Shown: in pieces, positions 23,201 to 35,708 of the stretch
Layout: the number at the start of each line of letters is the position of its first letter
Position numbering within the stretch: the stretch's first letter is position 1
Assembly (NCBI GenBank): GCA_022496185.1
Contig: WTXG01000030.1
Span: forward strand, 124,001-188,000
Source of the DNA: Multifurca ochricompacta
Taxonomy: Eukaryota; Basidiomycota; Agaricomycetes; Russulales; Russulaceae
Direction of reading: 5' to 3'
DNA length: 64,000 nucleotides
Translations under genes and position numbers: made by a program
The notes under the pieces: model-generated
Told to the model about the DNA's origin: nothing
What the model saw: only the letters and a program-made list of their open reading frames with translations
Databases searched by the model: none

Positions 23201-25487
23201 TTGAGTTCTGGCGGTCCATGAACCTCGAGAAAGCAGGAGAACTACTCAGCCAGGGAAACTGGACTGAATTGTCTGTCACGACCGTGCTCTGCATACCGCA
23301 CTCAATTTCAATCTCACCATCATGATCAGGTCTTTCCGTGATTCATCTTCCGTGGGAAACGCGCCCACCACTCTCCCGGTATCTTCTCCTGACTCATGTG
23401 TGTGTCCCATTCCTCTCTGGTGCATTTCGAGAAATTTGATCAGCTGAAATGGAAGCCTCGACAATACTGGTGGATCCAGAACCGTTTTTGACGCGTGCTG
23501 TATCAATTGCGAAATCCACAGCTGGGGATGAGACCAATGCTCGCGAGCGGACTGCTGGAACTTTGCGCTCCCTTATACAAGTTCTTCTCACTCCCGGGCT
23601 CAATGCAGATATCGACGCCATTTGTAGAGACAAGTTGGGTGTACCAGTCACTCATGCATCCGTCGGATTTCATAGGTTCGCGGCTCCCCCACACAATTCG
23701 GGTTCTACTCTGACTTCCGTAAATCAGAAACCATGCAAGCTCCGTATTGTTTCAGAGAACCCACAGAGCTCCTGGTGTATTTCGGGAGACATTTCTGCTT
23801 CTAGGGCACTTGCCCTAATTGCGTGTTTGCGCACTTTGGCGCACTTCGAGAGTGAGAACCATCCAACTGTTCCCACTTGGCCGCTAAACCCGGGCTCAGA
23901 TACTGCGGACTATGTCAATACTGTCATTACATTTTACGCAACCTCTCTCCCCTATACGGTGGGTAAAGCGTATGTTCCTCCTAGCCTTTCATTCTTGGCC
24001 AAATGGTGGTTCGATGTGTCAAGTACGGGTGTGCTGTATTACCTTTCACTGCTCTCGATTTATGGCGGCGCTTTCACAGCCGAGCTGCGGTTGGCAACCA
24101 GAACTTTATTTGACGCCGGGGTGGCTGGCTTGACAGACGAAGAAACAATTTCTATGGTAGAACGATGGCAACATTCCCGTAAATATTACGCATTCACTAG
24201 TGCCTGGAGATAAGGGCTGATTTTTTGGGCGACTAATACAGTGCCCTTTTTACTTCCGGAATCAGACAGAAAGTCTCTCATCGCCGCAAAGGCTTTGCTC
24301 CTGTGCGGTTTCATTGCTGTTAAGCAGCACAATTTAGTCTCGAAAAGGTGTCGTTTGCCCGTTCTCAAACGGCGGGAATGTTCTGATAAAGTGTTTCATT
24401 TTTCGAGCGCCTTGAATATCATATCGAAGTCCATAATGATGTACCTTCACGAGAGCGACGTATCCTGCAAGGCGCTGGCAATTGACCTTTGTTCTCGCGG
24501 GTTCGATGTTTGGCAACACTATATCGACGCCATGGAGATGTTACGGAGTGTTTTTAACCTCGCCACTAGCGCAAAAAAGAAAGTATATCTGCTCAAAATG
24601 TTGGACCACAGGCTCGACAGGCAGTCCTGCACATCGTGACCAACAATACGGGAATATTCATGACCACTCTTTCGCTCGACATCCTACACCCACAGAGCCT
24701 AGAGCATCGGAAATCTGTGATGCAGCTCGTGGCTTTCCTCATTCGCAAAGTTTGTTATGAACCTTTTTTTTTTGACATGCCACTCAGCATCTCTGATCCC
24801 CGCTCAGAAACCTCTCATCATCTATCCCAATCTTCCCAAACTCGTGGAAGCGGTGGTGAAATCTTTGGACCCCAATTCTACTTCGAATCGAGACGCTGTT
24901 CTTGATACAGCGACAGAAATCCTAGGCCACGTTGTGAAAACGTGCGCCCGCCTTCCTGCCGAGGCTCGAGTTCACTTACAGAGCTTCTTGCGAAGCTTTC
25001 CCACAGTTGACTTCCATATGGCCAGCCAGCGCCTTGCCGTGGGAACGGCCGAAGGTGCAATTGTCATGTATGACCTTAAGACTGCCACGCGCCTATATGT
25101 GTTAGAATGTCACAAGCAGGCGCTCACGGCTGCAGTTTCTCACCTGATGGTCGGCGACTGGTAACAGTTTCATTGGAGGAAGGGGCGGTTCTGGTGTGGA
25201 AAGTCGGCACCAGTTTCACCAGTTTCTTCTATCCTGGTGCTCCACCTCGACAAGGGCACGGGGGTTCGGAACCGTTCAAATCTCTTAACTTTAATGTCGG
25301 AGATGCAGGTGAGGTTTTTCCCTTCGTTCGCGGCGCCTCCTCTTTCGAGCACTGTCAATCCGGCAACTCACTGTCAATAGCTATGATGGTTCTTGAGGAA
25401 ACTCTCGAGCACTTGCGTTTCGAATGGACAGCGGAACGCAGCGTTCAGTTGAAGATACGCGATGTTACGCTGACGTTCAGCACTTGA
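20252..25487 (+). CDS. WDR7/rabconnectin-3 beta-like WD40 protein
   Basis: This long multi-exon gene encodes a WD40 protein of the WDR7 type, which with DmX/Rav1-like partners controls assembly and activity of the vacuolar H+-ATPase in other eukaryotes. The start is MNSVPLILPLTLVPSSSG at 20252. N-terminal beta-propeller pieces include GVVLGCKDGTLYLLRQS, GERLIVGGADDGSVAIWSLG, CVSGDGTIAVIALDDYDL and ICIGGDNLLLLYRDDRARLW. A helical middle follows (23450-24900). The C-terminal WD repeats are LAVGTAEGAIVMYDLKTATR and FSPDGRRLVTVSLEEGAVLV, then VWKVGTSFTSFFYPGAPPRQ, a signature of this family. Supported introns include 21102-21148 and 21303-21338. Single missing bases are apparent near 20715 (between FVDL and DEEPEKLK) and 25136 (before FSPDGRR). 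Not every exon boundary could be fixed, notably around 21575-21615 and 22145-22360. Confidence 0.82.
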
Positions 25488-26520
25488 GAGTTGATGCTAC
25501 ACCTTTCGCATTTTTGTCTGCGCCATTTACCTACACATCCAAAAATTCTCATTAAATGACATGACATGACATCGTTTCCGCCAAGTGAGGTGCCAGCACG
25601 GGACATTAGAACTCGGGAATCGGGCTCATCATCAAATCTGCATTTTTTTGTGCCATGTTACTCTTACAATTTACATCTCCTACTCAAGGTTTCGCCTCCA
25701 AGCGGACACTCGTACACCTTGACGAGCCCGCACGAGGTTGATGGATGGTTTTGTGCTAACCGGGCAATTCCGCGCCATGTGATCAGAAGCAGAACGAAGT
25801 TACCGTCGCTCCATTCAAGAAGTTCAATAGGGCTTTGATAAATGTGCTGGGTACTTGGAGATACCACGGACCTGAAAAGAAAACGGCGAAAAGAATAAGA
25901 AAGTCTATCCCGACAGGGTTGATCAGTTGACACCGCTCAGTACATTTGTCGAAAGTGGGGTTGTTCGAATAATTACGAAACTAAGACTAGCGCCCGACCT
26001 TTCTGGCAAGTCAGAAAATCCCACACGCAAGGGGGAAAACGGGAATTGTACCCAGACCTGCAGATTGAAATCTCAGAGAGCTGTTATCGTAATCCAGCGT
26101 TCAAAATGGCCCATGTGTTTTTTTGGCCCCGGCCACGCTCCTCATGGGCGGGTACGTACTGTACAACCACTCACTTGAGCGGGTTCCTTTTTATTACGGC
26201 GCTGAATAAACACAACCCGTTAAGGTTCGAATGCCAACTGACAGACACGGTACCTTGTTCGATTTACTTCCGGGTACTACATAGTACGATGTGCAAAGTC
26301 GAGGTAGTACGAATGCAATGAGTATGTGTGACATCGGCGATGACATTGGGGCTCCAGAAAAATAGATGAGTAGAGGATCACAACAGACACCATCCGCGCG
26401 AGGTACTTATACCCAGAAAGTGAGGAAGGGTACTTGTCAGTAGGGAATAGGTGTGTACTTGGGCCAGGACTAGGGAAAAAAAACAAAGGAAGCTTTCACA
26501 AGTAGGGTCGGGATAATAGC
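25488..26520. other. Spacer between the WD40 gene and U6
   Basis: I see no supported gene. A minus-strand open frame at 25664-25933 shows some protein-like text but no start context, motif or partner exon. A short tandem GACAT repeat lies at 25558-25572, at the 3' end of the WD40 transcript. Confidence 0.4.
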
Positions 26521-26533
26521 ATAAAAATAAATA
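26521..26533 (-). terminator. Putative Pol III terminator of U6
   Basis: On the minus strand this reads as T-rich sequence with a run of five T directly downstream of the U6 body. Pol III normally stops at four or more T. The exact 3' end of the RNA cannot be fixed from sequence alone. Confidence 0.5.
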
Positions 26534-26588
26534 TTGAGACCCGTAGGTCTACCACTCTGAAACAGCGTGTCATCCTTGTGCAGGGGCC

Positions 26589-26619
<31 letters not shown>

Positions 26620-26643
26620 TTCGTATGCATCCCCGAAGGGAGC
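26530..26643 (-). ncRNA. U6: U6 spliceosomal snRNA
   Basis: The minus strand begins GCTCCCTTCGGGGA, the 5' stem-loop of U6. It continues through AATTGGAACGATACAGAGA and AGATTAGCATGGCCCCTGC to AAGGATGACACG. This includes the invariant ACAGAGA box that pairs with the 5' splice site and the AGC triad that pairs with U2 to form the catalytic core. The conserved central part is uninterrupted, so there is no intron of the type found in some yeast U6 genes. It stands alone in a gene-poor stretch, as expected for a Pol III gene with an upstream promoter. The 5' end is clear to within a base or two; the 3' end is approximate. Confidence 0.95.
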
Positions 26644-27470
26644 AATATTTAATGGGCCACTTTTCAAGGGGTGTTCACAAAGTTTTATTTTGTGCAGGCT
26701 GCGGGTGTAGCCCAGGGAAGGGTAAGGAGTAGGAGTTAAGGGTATTATTGATCACGTGCAACCTGGAGTGCCAACTCCCGCAATTCCTGCAACAAAGAAA
26801 TCACAACGCAACGAGAACGAGAACGAGGCCAGCGAATTCCTATTCGAGTGGAAAGAGAGTTTGATATGACCCACTGTCGGACAGACAACTACTCAAGGCC
26901 GTGTCATCAAGTCTAAGTTTGGTGTAGGCCGTGTGAGAGTCCAACCGAGTCCAAGAATAGATAGACCGCCCTTCCTGGTACCTACTACGCTCCAAGCCAC
27001 GAGTGCCGGAAGCATATATAGGCAAGCTCGAGTCTATGTCTAATTGGCAACCATTACTGGCACTCACCTGGTCCTCTGCTGGTTACAAATCCTCTAGGTC
27101 ACGACTACGGCCACCTTGATCTCCGTTCGCCTTTGCTGCGCTGCGCTGAAGACCGAAGAGATGGGGGTCACTCATGGGAAGTGCCGAGCCCAAATTTCAA
27201 GGAAATGAAATGTGATCTTAGTGCGCAGTGCGGGTGCGCCAAGACAAAGACAGGCAGGTCCCTTGGGGAAGACTTGACTCGGAATGAGGTTTGAACGTGT
27301 TTGGCTCTCTCTCGCAGTTTTCGGTAGCACTTTTTGAATTCTGAAATTCTAATCAGGCGATGAAACTCGTCCTAAACCCTTACAGCGCTACTGCTGTAGC
27401 TTTGCTTCCATACCATACCATTCCCAATTCCAGAACTTCAGACCCCCTTTCCCCCCCCCCCCTTTTAGAA
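26644..27470. other. Spacer with U6 upstream region
   Basis: This stretch contains the presumed upstream promoter of U6; AT-rich words lie roughly 8 and 40 bases before its 5' end. No protein gene is evident. A C run at about 27453-27462 is the only notable low-complexity feature. Confidence 0.45.
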
Positions 27471-30449
27471 TTCACCCCGTATGGGGTAAATCCCCTGGTT
27501 CACTTTATTCAAAGCGTGAACTCAATTTCTTTCGGATCCACATTTTAGTCTTGTGAGTGGTTCGTTCTGCAATATATGTTCAGCATGATCTCTTGATTAA
27601 CATTTCGGTCAGCACGCTTCTTCCGATTGTTTCTGCCGGCGTATTTACCGCTTCGAATGGAGAATTTCGCGTCATGTACATCGACGCACTCTTTCTCTGC
27701 ATCCGCGTACTGGACTTGCAACGGTTGAATTGAGTGCACTTACGGCATGGCAGCAAGTCAAGCCCTGTCTGTATACTCCTTTTTCCACTCGTCCTGCTTC
27801 GAGCTCGCTTTTCCCACCCCATGCTAGGTGTCTGTTTCTTTGGTGCCAATCTACGTGCGCAAGCGGTATCTTACGAAACATCTTGCCTGGGCGGTCAGAT
27901 TAGAATTGGAACGTGCTGAATTGGAGGGGGGTTCCACTCGTGGTCATACTTTATCCATCCAACAGTCAGTGGGGCACTGGCCAAATGGTCCTGGAACACA
28001 TAGTGCGACACCTGCATGCCTTTCTTTACCGCCGCATCGATACTGAACCGATGCCAATTCCCTCACTTGATTTCGAAAAATTGTTGCTTTCATTTCCCTC
28101 CCCCCTCACGAAAACGCGGTTTCGCAACCCGACGGGGGATCAAACTCACATGGCATACTCTATGAATCGCCTCTGGATTCAGCCGTCTAGACAAACCCAA
28201 CTCAGACAGATCAGCACCTTCGTCAGAGTAAGTGGCCGTACCCTAAACTTTTTGATAAGAGTTAAATGATGATAGTTCTGCAGGGTCATCGCGTCGTGGA
28301 ACAATGCAAACGATCAATCCGCAGCACCGAGATGACCCTTTGGGGGCTTCAGTAGTCCCTTGAACTGGCTAATGAAGCTCCTGAAGTGTCTTTTTCCGTG
28401 CCTTTACGGTGTTGCTTTGGATTGTCTCAGTGGTTAGTACGTTACCTTCGCTTTCTGTTCAACTAGACGGGTATTGACATATCGGGGTTGTAGTATTATA
28501 CCGTTACCCTGTCAATCCCGTTCGCAATGATTGCTCCTTACATGTCCATGTCAAAGTGGAAGGATGACTTCCTACCTCCAAACCAACATAGCGTTTATAA
28601 ACCCGATCTGGTGTTTTCAATCGGTCATAGTTCTGCCCGATCTCGCTTAATGAATTGCGTTGGTGGGTTCGACCTCTCTGTTACTCCGCCTTCCAGGTTG
28701 TTGGCGCATGGGCGAACACCGGGGTTTTCCTTGTAGATCAAAACCCGGTCCCTTTCCAAACAGCACACCCATCTCCTCTTTCTCATGGTATGGTTGGCAC
28801 TTGCTTGCAATACGGCATTCGTAAGTGAGAGCTTTCTCGCGATTTTGTATTTATACTCAATCTTTTCCATGGCCCATACTGTGCGTGTACTTTATTTCAT
28901 TGGTGTATCTCCTCCCCTAGTCGAAGGCTCTGCATGTCCGTTCACTAGAGTTCCTCCATGCGCGCTTTCTCGCTTTTCTTTTCTCCAACTGACATCCTGC
29001 CACGCGATGCAGATGGGTTAATGACAAGTTGAGTCTGAAACAATCCAAATGGCGGGAAAATCTCCGGTTTATTACTTGATCACCTCCGACGCTGGTTCAT
29101 CTACCTTTCCCCCTTCCCCCCTACGAGTTTAGGGAAGCCAACACAATACACCACACAGTTTATCGATTGGTTTTTCTTTCTTCTATTGAACCCCCCCTTC
29201 CCCCCCCCGCCTTTGACACAATTCCCGTCTGTCGGCGCTTCTTACCTGATCTCGTGCAAGCGGTCTCGGTACGGTTTCGGGCTTTCAGTCAATTTCGATC
29301 TCGGTGCTCGCACCGGCAGTACAGTGAGTGTGCCCATTCTTTCACTCACTCACACATAGCTCTCGGAGGTATCGCTGATTGTTTATCTTTTTATTTTTGT
29401 TTTGTTTTTGTTGATGAATACACGAGTGCTTACTTCGTGATGATATGTATGTGGCAGCTTACCCGATCGCGACGAGATATGCACGCCGGAAAAAAATAAA
29501 AATAAAAAGTAGCTGAATTGTGGGGAGGGGTGGGGGTGAGGGTGAACAGCGTTCGCTCGACAAACGTCTACGAAGAACGGTCTTTAGGCATTTTTCGAGG
29601 AAGACGACGAATACAATATTGAGAACGAGGCGGATTACCCTGTGACTGACTCGCGCATCGCGATATGGGGTCGCTATCTCGGGCGTCACACGCAACGCCG
29701 GCAGCTCTCTTTCGGTACGCCAAGCTCGGCTATTTTATTTTTATTTTTATTTTCCCAACGTGAATAATATGCTAACATTTACCATCCCACTCGCAGACAT
29801 GTTGGTGGCTCGCTCTTGCTCTGTTTCTTATTTGCATCGCAGAAGTACATATGCCCTCCCTACGTGTTCATCCACGCGCATTTTGGAAGGTTGAGTGCAT
29901 GCATGATGCTAACGGAGAGGGAGGACAAGCGTGGTCAACTGAGAAATTCGGAGAACGCGGCTTGGTTCATCACCTTTGCACTCTATATGTCCGCGTTATC
30001 TCTCTTTCTTTCTCTTACTTCCTCCCCCCCTCTTCTTCCCTATACCATTTACCAGAGCTCTTCATCCTCTTGTTTTTTTTTTTTACTCATTCCTGCCACC
30101 ACCACCACCACCACCTCTGCCTTTGCTACAATCCGAAAATCAAAAGAAAAAATTTTACTCACTCTCCGGAGCGATGAGCACGATCCCGAAATTGATCATC
30201 TGCGTCATCATGCTGCGTGGGGTGGGCACCGCGGTCTACCCGTCGTACTCGACAGGGCCATCGTGTTTCCCCATGGAGTTTGTGTGCAAAGGGGCGAGCG
30301 AGAAGGTAAGGTGGATGGAGATGGAGCGGCGTACCGAAACAGCGATGTCAGTAGCAGTCGAGAAGTTGCCCCGGTCAGTGAGGACGCGGCTTCGTGATAC
30401 CTCCGACTTTGCGGAACGATTGAGTACTACCACCCGATCCCCGACTTGA
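27471..30449 (+). pseudogene. Decayed TRK-type potassium transporter gene
   Basis: Conserved pieces of a fungal TRK (Trk1/Trk2) K+ uptake transporter appear in the right order on one strand but in changing frames. They are LNFFRIHILVF then TLLPIVSAGVFTASNGEF and YIDALFLC (27515-27690), TGLATVELSALTAWQQ (about 27708), YVRKRYLTKHLAWAVRLELE (about 27855), AFTVLLWIVS (about 28400), IAPYMSMSKWKDDFLPPNQH (about 28530), FQVVGAWANTGVFLVDQ (about 28690), ISISVLAPAVQ (about 29292), MYVAAYPIATRYARR (about 29445), RSTNVYEERSLGIF (about 29550), SRIAIWGRYLGRHTQRRQLS (about 29650), WWLALALFLICIAE (about 29805), IPKLIICVIMLRG and GHRGLPVVLDRAIVF (30184-30275). Several original GT-AG introns are still visible. 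A small out-of-frame deletion removes the expected SAMTV before TGLA, stops interrupt other parts, and no good start codon is seen. This amount of damage exceeds the single-base slips in neighbouring genes. Confidence 0.78.
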
Positions 30450-30858
30450 TATTAGTCGTCTCGCACAGAGAGATTTCCCTGGTATCATGTACCGAATCAA
30501 CTGCTGCATCATGGGCACACATCCATGAAGGCCATTGTTTATTGGAATCCTTGCCAAAAAGGCCAAGCACTCTCGTATTACCGCCCAAATCAATTCGTGT
30601 TGTGCTCCTCGGACAGTTATGCCTTGTAGTGGAGCTTAAGCAAGGTCAAGGTCCAATAAGTGAATTTGTGTTCTAACAGAGCCCTCGAGCGAGCTATGAT
30701 GACTACAGTCAAGTCAAGTACCAAGCACTATTTATCTTATCTTATCAACTTATCAAGCAACCCGGGCATCCGGCATCCAGCATCCAACATCCGGCAACAG
30801 ATCTATGTCGAACCGGAGTTCCGCGGGGTCGCGTTCCAATCTCATTTTATTTTCTAAT
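30450..30858. other. Short spacer
   Basis: These 409 bases separate two convergent loci, the TRK relic and the YCII gene. I see no gene. Near 30765-30795 there is a short imperfect tandem of CATCCGG/CATCCAG words. Confidence 0.4.
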
Positions 30859-31319
30859 CTAGCGTACGTTGACGCCAACATCGATCGACCTGACCTCCAG
30901 ATTCTCCTTGTCCCACTGGAGAAAAACAAATTTAGTAGTAGTAGGTGGGATGTGGGATGGTTGGATGTAGAACTCACCACGTTGTTAGCCCAATATGGGT
31001 CTTTCTCCAGGACCGCGCGTGCAGCAGCGGCGCTCTCAGCTTCTACGACGAGCAGGCTCCCATTAAGGATTTTCGATTCCGGATCGGCCACGGGACCGCC
31101 GTATTCTGTATTGTTGTTAACGTTAACGAATAATAACAAAGTGGTAGGAAATTAAAAGAAAAAGAACTCACTGATGAAACCTTCACCGACGAGCCGCTTA
31201 ATACCCTCGAGATGTTCAGCGCGAATGGCAAGACGACGTTGGGCAGCTTCTGGGTCAGTGTAGTCGGGTGCCCAGACGGCGAAAGTGTGCTTAGTATTTG
31301 GGGTACTGGTAGTGGCCAT
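30859..31319 (-). CDS. YCII-related domain protein
   Basis: Three exons, 31172-31319, 30978-31105 and 30859-30915, give exactly 110 residues with GT-AG introns and matching phases. The protein begins MATTSTPNTKHTFAVWAPDY, continues PEAAQRRLAIRAEHLEGIKR and KYGGPVADPESKILNGSLLV, then VEAESAAAARAVLEKDPYW, and ends WDKENLEVRSIDVGVNVR. Length, the central GG-P motif and the DPYW turn are typical of the small YCII/YciI fold, a ferredoxin-like dimer found as a stand-alone cytosolic or mitochondrial enzyme. The reaction is unknown for most members; some relatives act as dehalogenases or hydrolases. I cannot assign a substrate. Confidence 0.88.
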
Positions 31320-31612
31320 GTTGAGGGTGGGGGTATGTTATTTCAATTATTACCACTTAAATAGTCAAGCAAGTCAGTCCACCCCTCATCATATTCATAT
31401 GATATGAGGTGTGTGATGAGATGTGTAAGCCTGATTAGCAAGCCCGAACTGTTAAAACTCCGATATAAATGACATCATATCATGAGACTTATCAACTACT
31501 TATAACTTACAAATACCCACACAATACATCGCACATCGCACACGCATACATCTAGCCAGCCCAGCCCAGTCCCTCTCAAAACACCGTAAACGACTGTCTC
31601 ACCGTTTCATCT

Positions 31613-33587
31613 CTATCGGCGTAGCAGGTACATGCGTCTTTGCCCATCTCGCCGTTCATGCGTCGCATTAATGATAGGGTCAAGAGCTTGCAGCTCCCAC
31701 CCAGGGTCCGGCGACACGATCGCAGCCGCGGCGATCGACAGATACGTATGATATGGGTCTGCAGGTGGTCGTTTTGAGTTTCTAGAACTATGAGCGTCGA
31801 GCCGACACACTTCGGGCTTACCAGGATGTTCCCCCGGTGCCTTGCTGATCCCACCAAACTTGTATTGACACTGAGCGAGATACCTCCCGAGTGCGCGCGC
31901 GTCCAAAAAATCGCCTGCGCCTAGGATCTAATCTGCAAAAAAAACGGGGGTGGCCGAATTGGGAGCCCCCGGGGGGAAACAACTATGAGAATTGTTCGCC
32001 CTTCCTCTACCACGCCACGCCAAAAGGAAGAAAGATAAAAATAAAGAGAGAGGATGGCGTACGGCTAAGGCGGCACCACACCAGAACCCATAACACGCAT
32101 CTGCCAACTTGTTCGTGCGTCCCGAAAAGCCACCGGTGGCCTCCGCTTGCATATACACCAACCAGCGCACGGTCGCATGCCTCTCTGCGGGCTGCAAACG
32201 CGCCGCGGGTGCGTATGGGTGATCGGGTGGTACGAGATGGAGCGCTGCGAGCGCGCAATACGTCGGTCCGCCAAGCGATTCTCCTTGGGGCGTTTGCCCG
32301 TATCCGCCTTCGTACGTCTAACGGAGGCCCCTCTTACATCAGTATTACGATGAAAGAGGAGCGAGAGACGTGTTGGCGCGGGGGAGCCCTGAGGGGTGGG
32401 GGGGTGTAATGGGTTAAATGCGCACCCGACAGCGTTGAATGTATTTTAGCGCGTGAGCGAGGTCAATGCATGACCAATCGTCGAGCAGCGCACAGACGAC
32501 AAAAGCGCAATACGTCATGCGTAAATCGGCGTCTCCCCCTCCTGGCATTGTCGCGAATCTGAATCACTCACGGACACGGATACCGCCACCCCCATAATCC
32601 ATCAGCATGAGCAGCACGCCCCTCCGTAGCCGTTAAAGAGAACGCACCCTCCATCCGCGTCCTGGCACGCACCAACCATACGGGCGAGCGCGGCGCGGTC
32701 CAACTTTGCATAATCATCGCGTAGGGTGGCGAGAGCGAGGAGAGCACAGTACGTCATGATGAGATGCGGCGGTGCGGTGGATGTTGTTGTGGCTTCAGTT
32801 TCAGACAACAACTGGGGCACGTGAGTTTTCACGACCAAAATAAAATAAAATACAGAACGAAACGCTGTGGTCGCCAACCACAGCTCCAGGGATAGGAGGG
32901 ATAAGGAGGGGGGGGGGAGGCACGAGGAAAAGAAAAGAAAAGAAGAGCACCTCTGCAGAGTCACCACTGCCCATGAAAGGACCGGGACGGAAACCACCTC
33001 CTTAGTGGGAGGGGGGGAGGATAGAGAGAGAGAGGGAGAGAGAGATGGCATAAGTCAGTCAGAGTCAGCTCGAAAAAAAGCCCGCTCGCTACGCGCGAGG
33101 ACTCTCACCAACGTATTGATCCCAAATCCATTCCTTCCAACTCTCCCGATCCGTCGACGATATCTTGCGTTCTGCGTAGTTGGTGACGTCAAGCGTGCCC
33201 AGACAATAAAACGCAATGGCCATTCTAGGGGAAAGAAAGAGTGAGTGAGGAGAGAAGGAGGAGTAGGGAGGAGAGTAAGTAGAAAAAAGGATAAAAGATA
33301 GGGAGAGGCGGAGCACACAAGCGCACATTCATCATCATTACAACATTCAACACGTACCTGGAGGCGTCCATCTCTACGAGACTTGAAGGGAGACCATCCA
33401 AACATCTCCCACAATGTGCAACGTGGCCGGAACTATTGAGCAAAGGCAAAGGCGATGATGGGTGGTCTCCGATATCCACTCCTACTCCTACTCCTGCTCC
33501 TACTCCTGCTCCTGCTCCCAAGTCGGAATCGTCGGAAACACCGACACCAAAATCGACATCGCTCTTATTCCCTAACGGCAATGGCAT
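31613..33587 (-). CDS. CDC43: Geranylgeranyltransferase type I beta subunit
   Basis: With the RAM2-type alpha subunit this protein attaches geranylgeranyl to CaaX-ending GTPases such as Rho1 and Cdc42. Eight exons fit exactly to 399 residues: 33358-33587, 33109-33224, 32951-33000, 32648-32811, 32426-32558, 32063-32317, 31822-31927 and 31613-31758. The N-terminus carries a Gly/Ala/Val dipeptide repeat coded at about 33473-33540. Family blocks are VAHCGRCLDGLPSS, MAIAFYCLGTLDV, GGGFRPGPFMG, PPHLIMTYCALLALATL, ADLRMTYCAFVVCALLDDW, YEGGYGQTPQGESLGGPTYC, TGGFSGRTNKLADACYGFWC with the zinc ligands Asp and Cys, CQYKFGGISKAPGEHPDPYH and TYLS with the zinc-binding His. The intact frame over eight exons contrasts with several neighbours that carry base slips. 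Confidence 0.95.
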
Positions 33588-34159
33588 TGATCCCTCGTTG
33601 TCGTTGTCGTCGTCTTTTTTTATTTCTTTTTTCCTTTTTTTTTTTTCCCAAAGATTGGGGGAGCTGCTGAGAAAGCAAGCTGATGAGCTGTTGTTGTTGT
33701 TGCCTTCTTTCCCTCCTTGGCCTTACTGACCTTACTTAGCCTTAGCCTTAGCATTAGTCTTACTTTAACCTTACCTCGATCGACCTTAATATATTTATAA
33801 TATAAATAATAAAAATTATCGTGTCATTTGCGATAGAGGGGTTTGAGATTAAAAACTAATGATACAGCGCCCGACAGCGGTCAAAAATGGAGAGAGAAAA
33901 AAGGATAATAAGTTCGTAGTGGTGGTGGTGGTGGTGGTGATGGTGGTGGTAGTTCAAGTTTCAAGTAAGAAGCAGCAGTAAGAGCAAGGCCCTAAGCCTC
34001 TTTGCAAAAAAAAAAGAAAGAAAAAGGAACAACACCGATTTGGAACGGGTTGTCGAACGAATAGTCAAAAAAAGCAGAAACAAAAAAAAAGAAAGAAAGA
34101 AAAACAATGTCCTGTCGTCGCCGTGCCCGCCCCCTTCCCTTGTACCTCCCCAGTGATGA
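33588..34159. other. Spacer with simple repeats
   Basis: These 572 bases lie between the start of CDC43 and the end of NOT2, both on the minus strand. They contain T- and A-rich patches, a CCTTA/GCCTTA-type repeat near 33717-33775, and a (GGT)n tract at about 33918-33950. No gene is seen. Confidence 0.5.
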
Positions 34160-35609
34160 TCACATCGCCGCCATGCTCACACCTTGAAAGGCCCCACGAA
34201 CCTGCGGTTGCACCTGATTCAACTGACTCAACTGACTCATCTGACCCATCTGCATCTGCTGCAACTGCGAAGGTCCTTGTTGCACGCTCCCAGGCGCGAA
34301 CGTCGCCGTCGGTGGTGCCGTCAGATTCTTCTCCTCCAAATCAGCATAAAGCACAACCATCTCTTTACGCTCCTTTCCCCAATTTTCCGGGTCCCAAAAC
34401 GTGTACGTCCCTTGCTCCCCGCCTGGTACCTTCTGCGAAGGCGCCGTTCCTGACTCCTTCGTCAACCAGATCCGCAACTCTTTGTGATATCGCCAGTTTC
34501 GATTGTACCTGTTTTTTTTTTTTTTTTGTCGCCCCGTCCCACCTTGGTCAGCTCTCCGGGGAGGGGTACACTGAAGAAGAGGGGCAATGAGGAGGAGATG
34601 GAGTAACGTACAGTTCCTGTGCCGCAATTTCCTGCAGCGTATCCCGCGGCGACGAATAGAACATGAAGAACAGCGTCTCGTCACTGAATGCGGCAGCCTT
34701 TCCAGGCCCCGGCGGTGGCGGTTGCACGTTGTAGCACCCGGGAAGGTGAAAGTCTGGCTCGACGGTATGCGCCGCGCTCGAATCAGCCCACGGCGTGATA
34801 AATGTCGAATATAGGCTCCTATGCGGCCACCATATTAGAGCAGAGTGAAGAAAGAACAACAACAAAATAAAGCGCACCCTTGCTGCTGCATGTCCAGCCC
34901 CATCGTCCCAAGATCTGTACCAACAGACAGTAGTGCTTGGTCCGGATCTGCGTTCTTGATCATCGCAAGTAAACCGAGCAGTCCCCAGCGATCCGCAGCG
35001 GACATGAGCACCTGTTGAGCAGGTGTCTGAGGCACGAGACCAGGTGCTGGCGCGACTGGCTTTGCGCCTCCGCGGCGGCCCCATTTCCGCTATTACCCGC
35101 AGCTGCCGCGCCATTTCCAGGCACGTTCCCATTTCCTACGAACGCCGACCCCTGGCCCTGCGATTGGCCTTGACCTTGTTGTGCCGGCTGTTGGGAAAAT
35201 GACGCGGAAGGTGGGACGCCAGGCGGGGTGTGCAGTGACTGTTGCTGTTGTTGCGTCCCATTCTGATATGACTGTGCCTGGGCTTGTGCGGGTGTTGCAC
35301 TAATTTGATTCCAAGCAGCCTGGGCCGCCACACTCAGCTTTATATTATGCTATATACACGCCCACGAATTCATAAATGCGAATGAGCTCAGCCACGTCAC
35401 GGGCGTGGGGAACATGGGTCACGCACCCGCTGCTTTTCCGTTTCCGATTGGAGACTCTGAAGCGCTCGGGGTCCGAGATTCAATAAACCAGGTTGTTGCG
35501 GCTGTTGGTGCTGAATTCCGGGAAGACCGCTCAATCCTGGAGGGTGGCTGTCGTGCGATGATGGCTGAGGCTGCTGTTGAACCTGGGAGGACTGTTGTTG
35601 TTGCGCCGA

Positions 35610-35645
<36 letters not shown>

Positions 35646-35672
35646 TTGTTGCTGTTGTTGTTGCTGTTGTTG

Positions 35673-35708
<36 letters not shown>

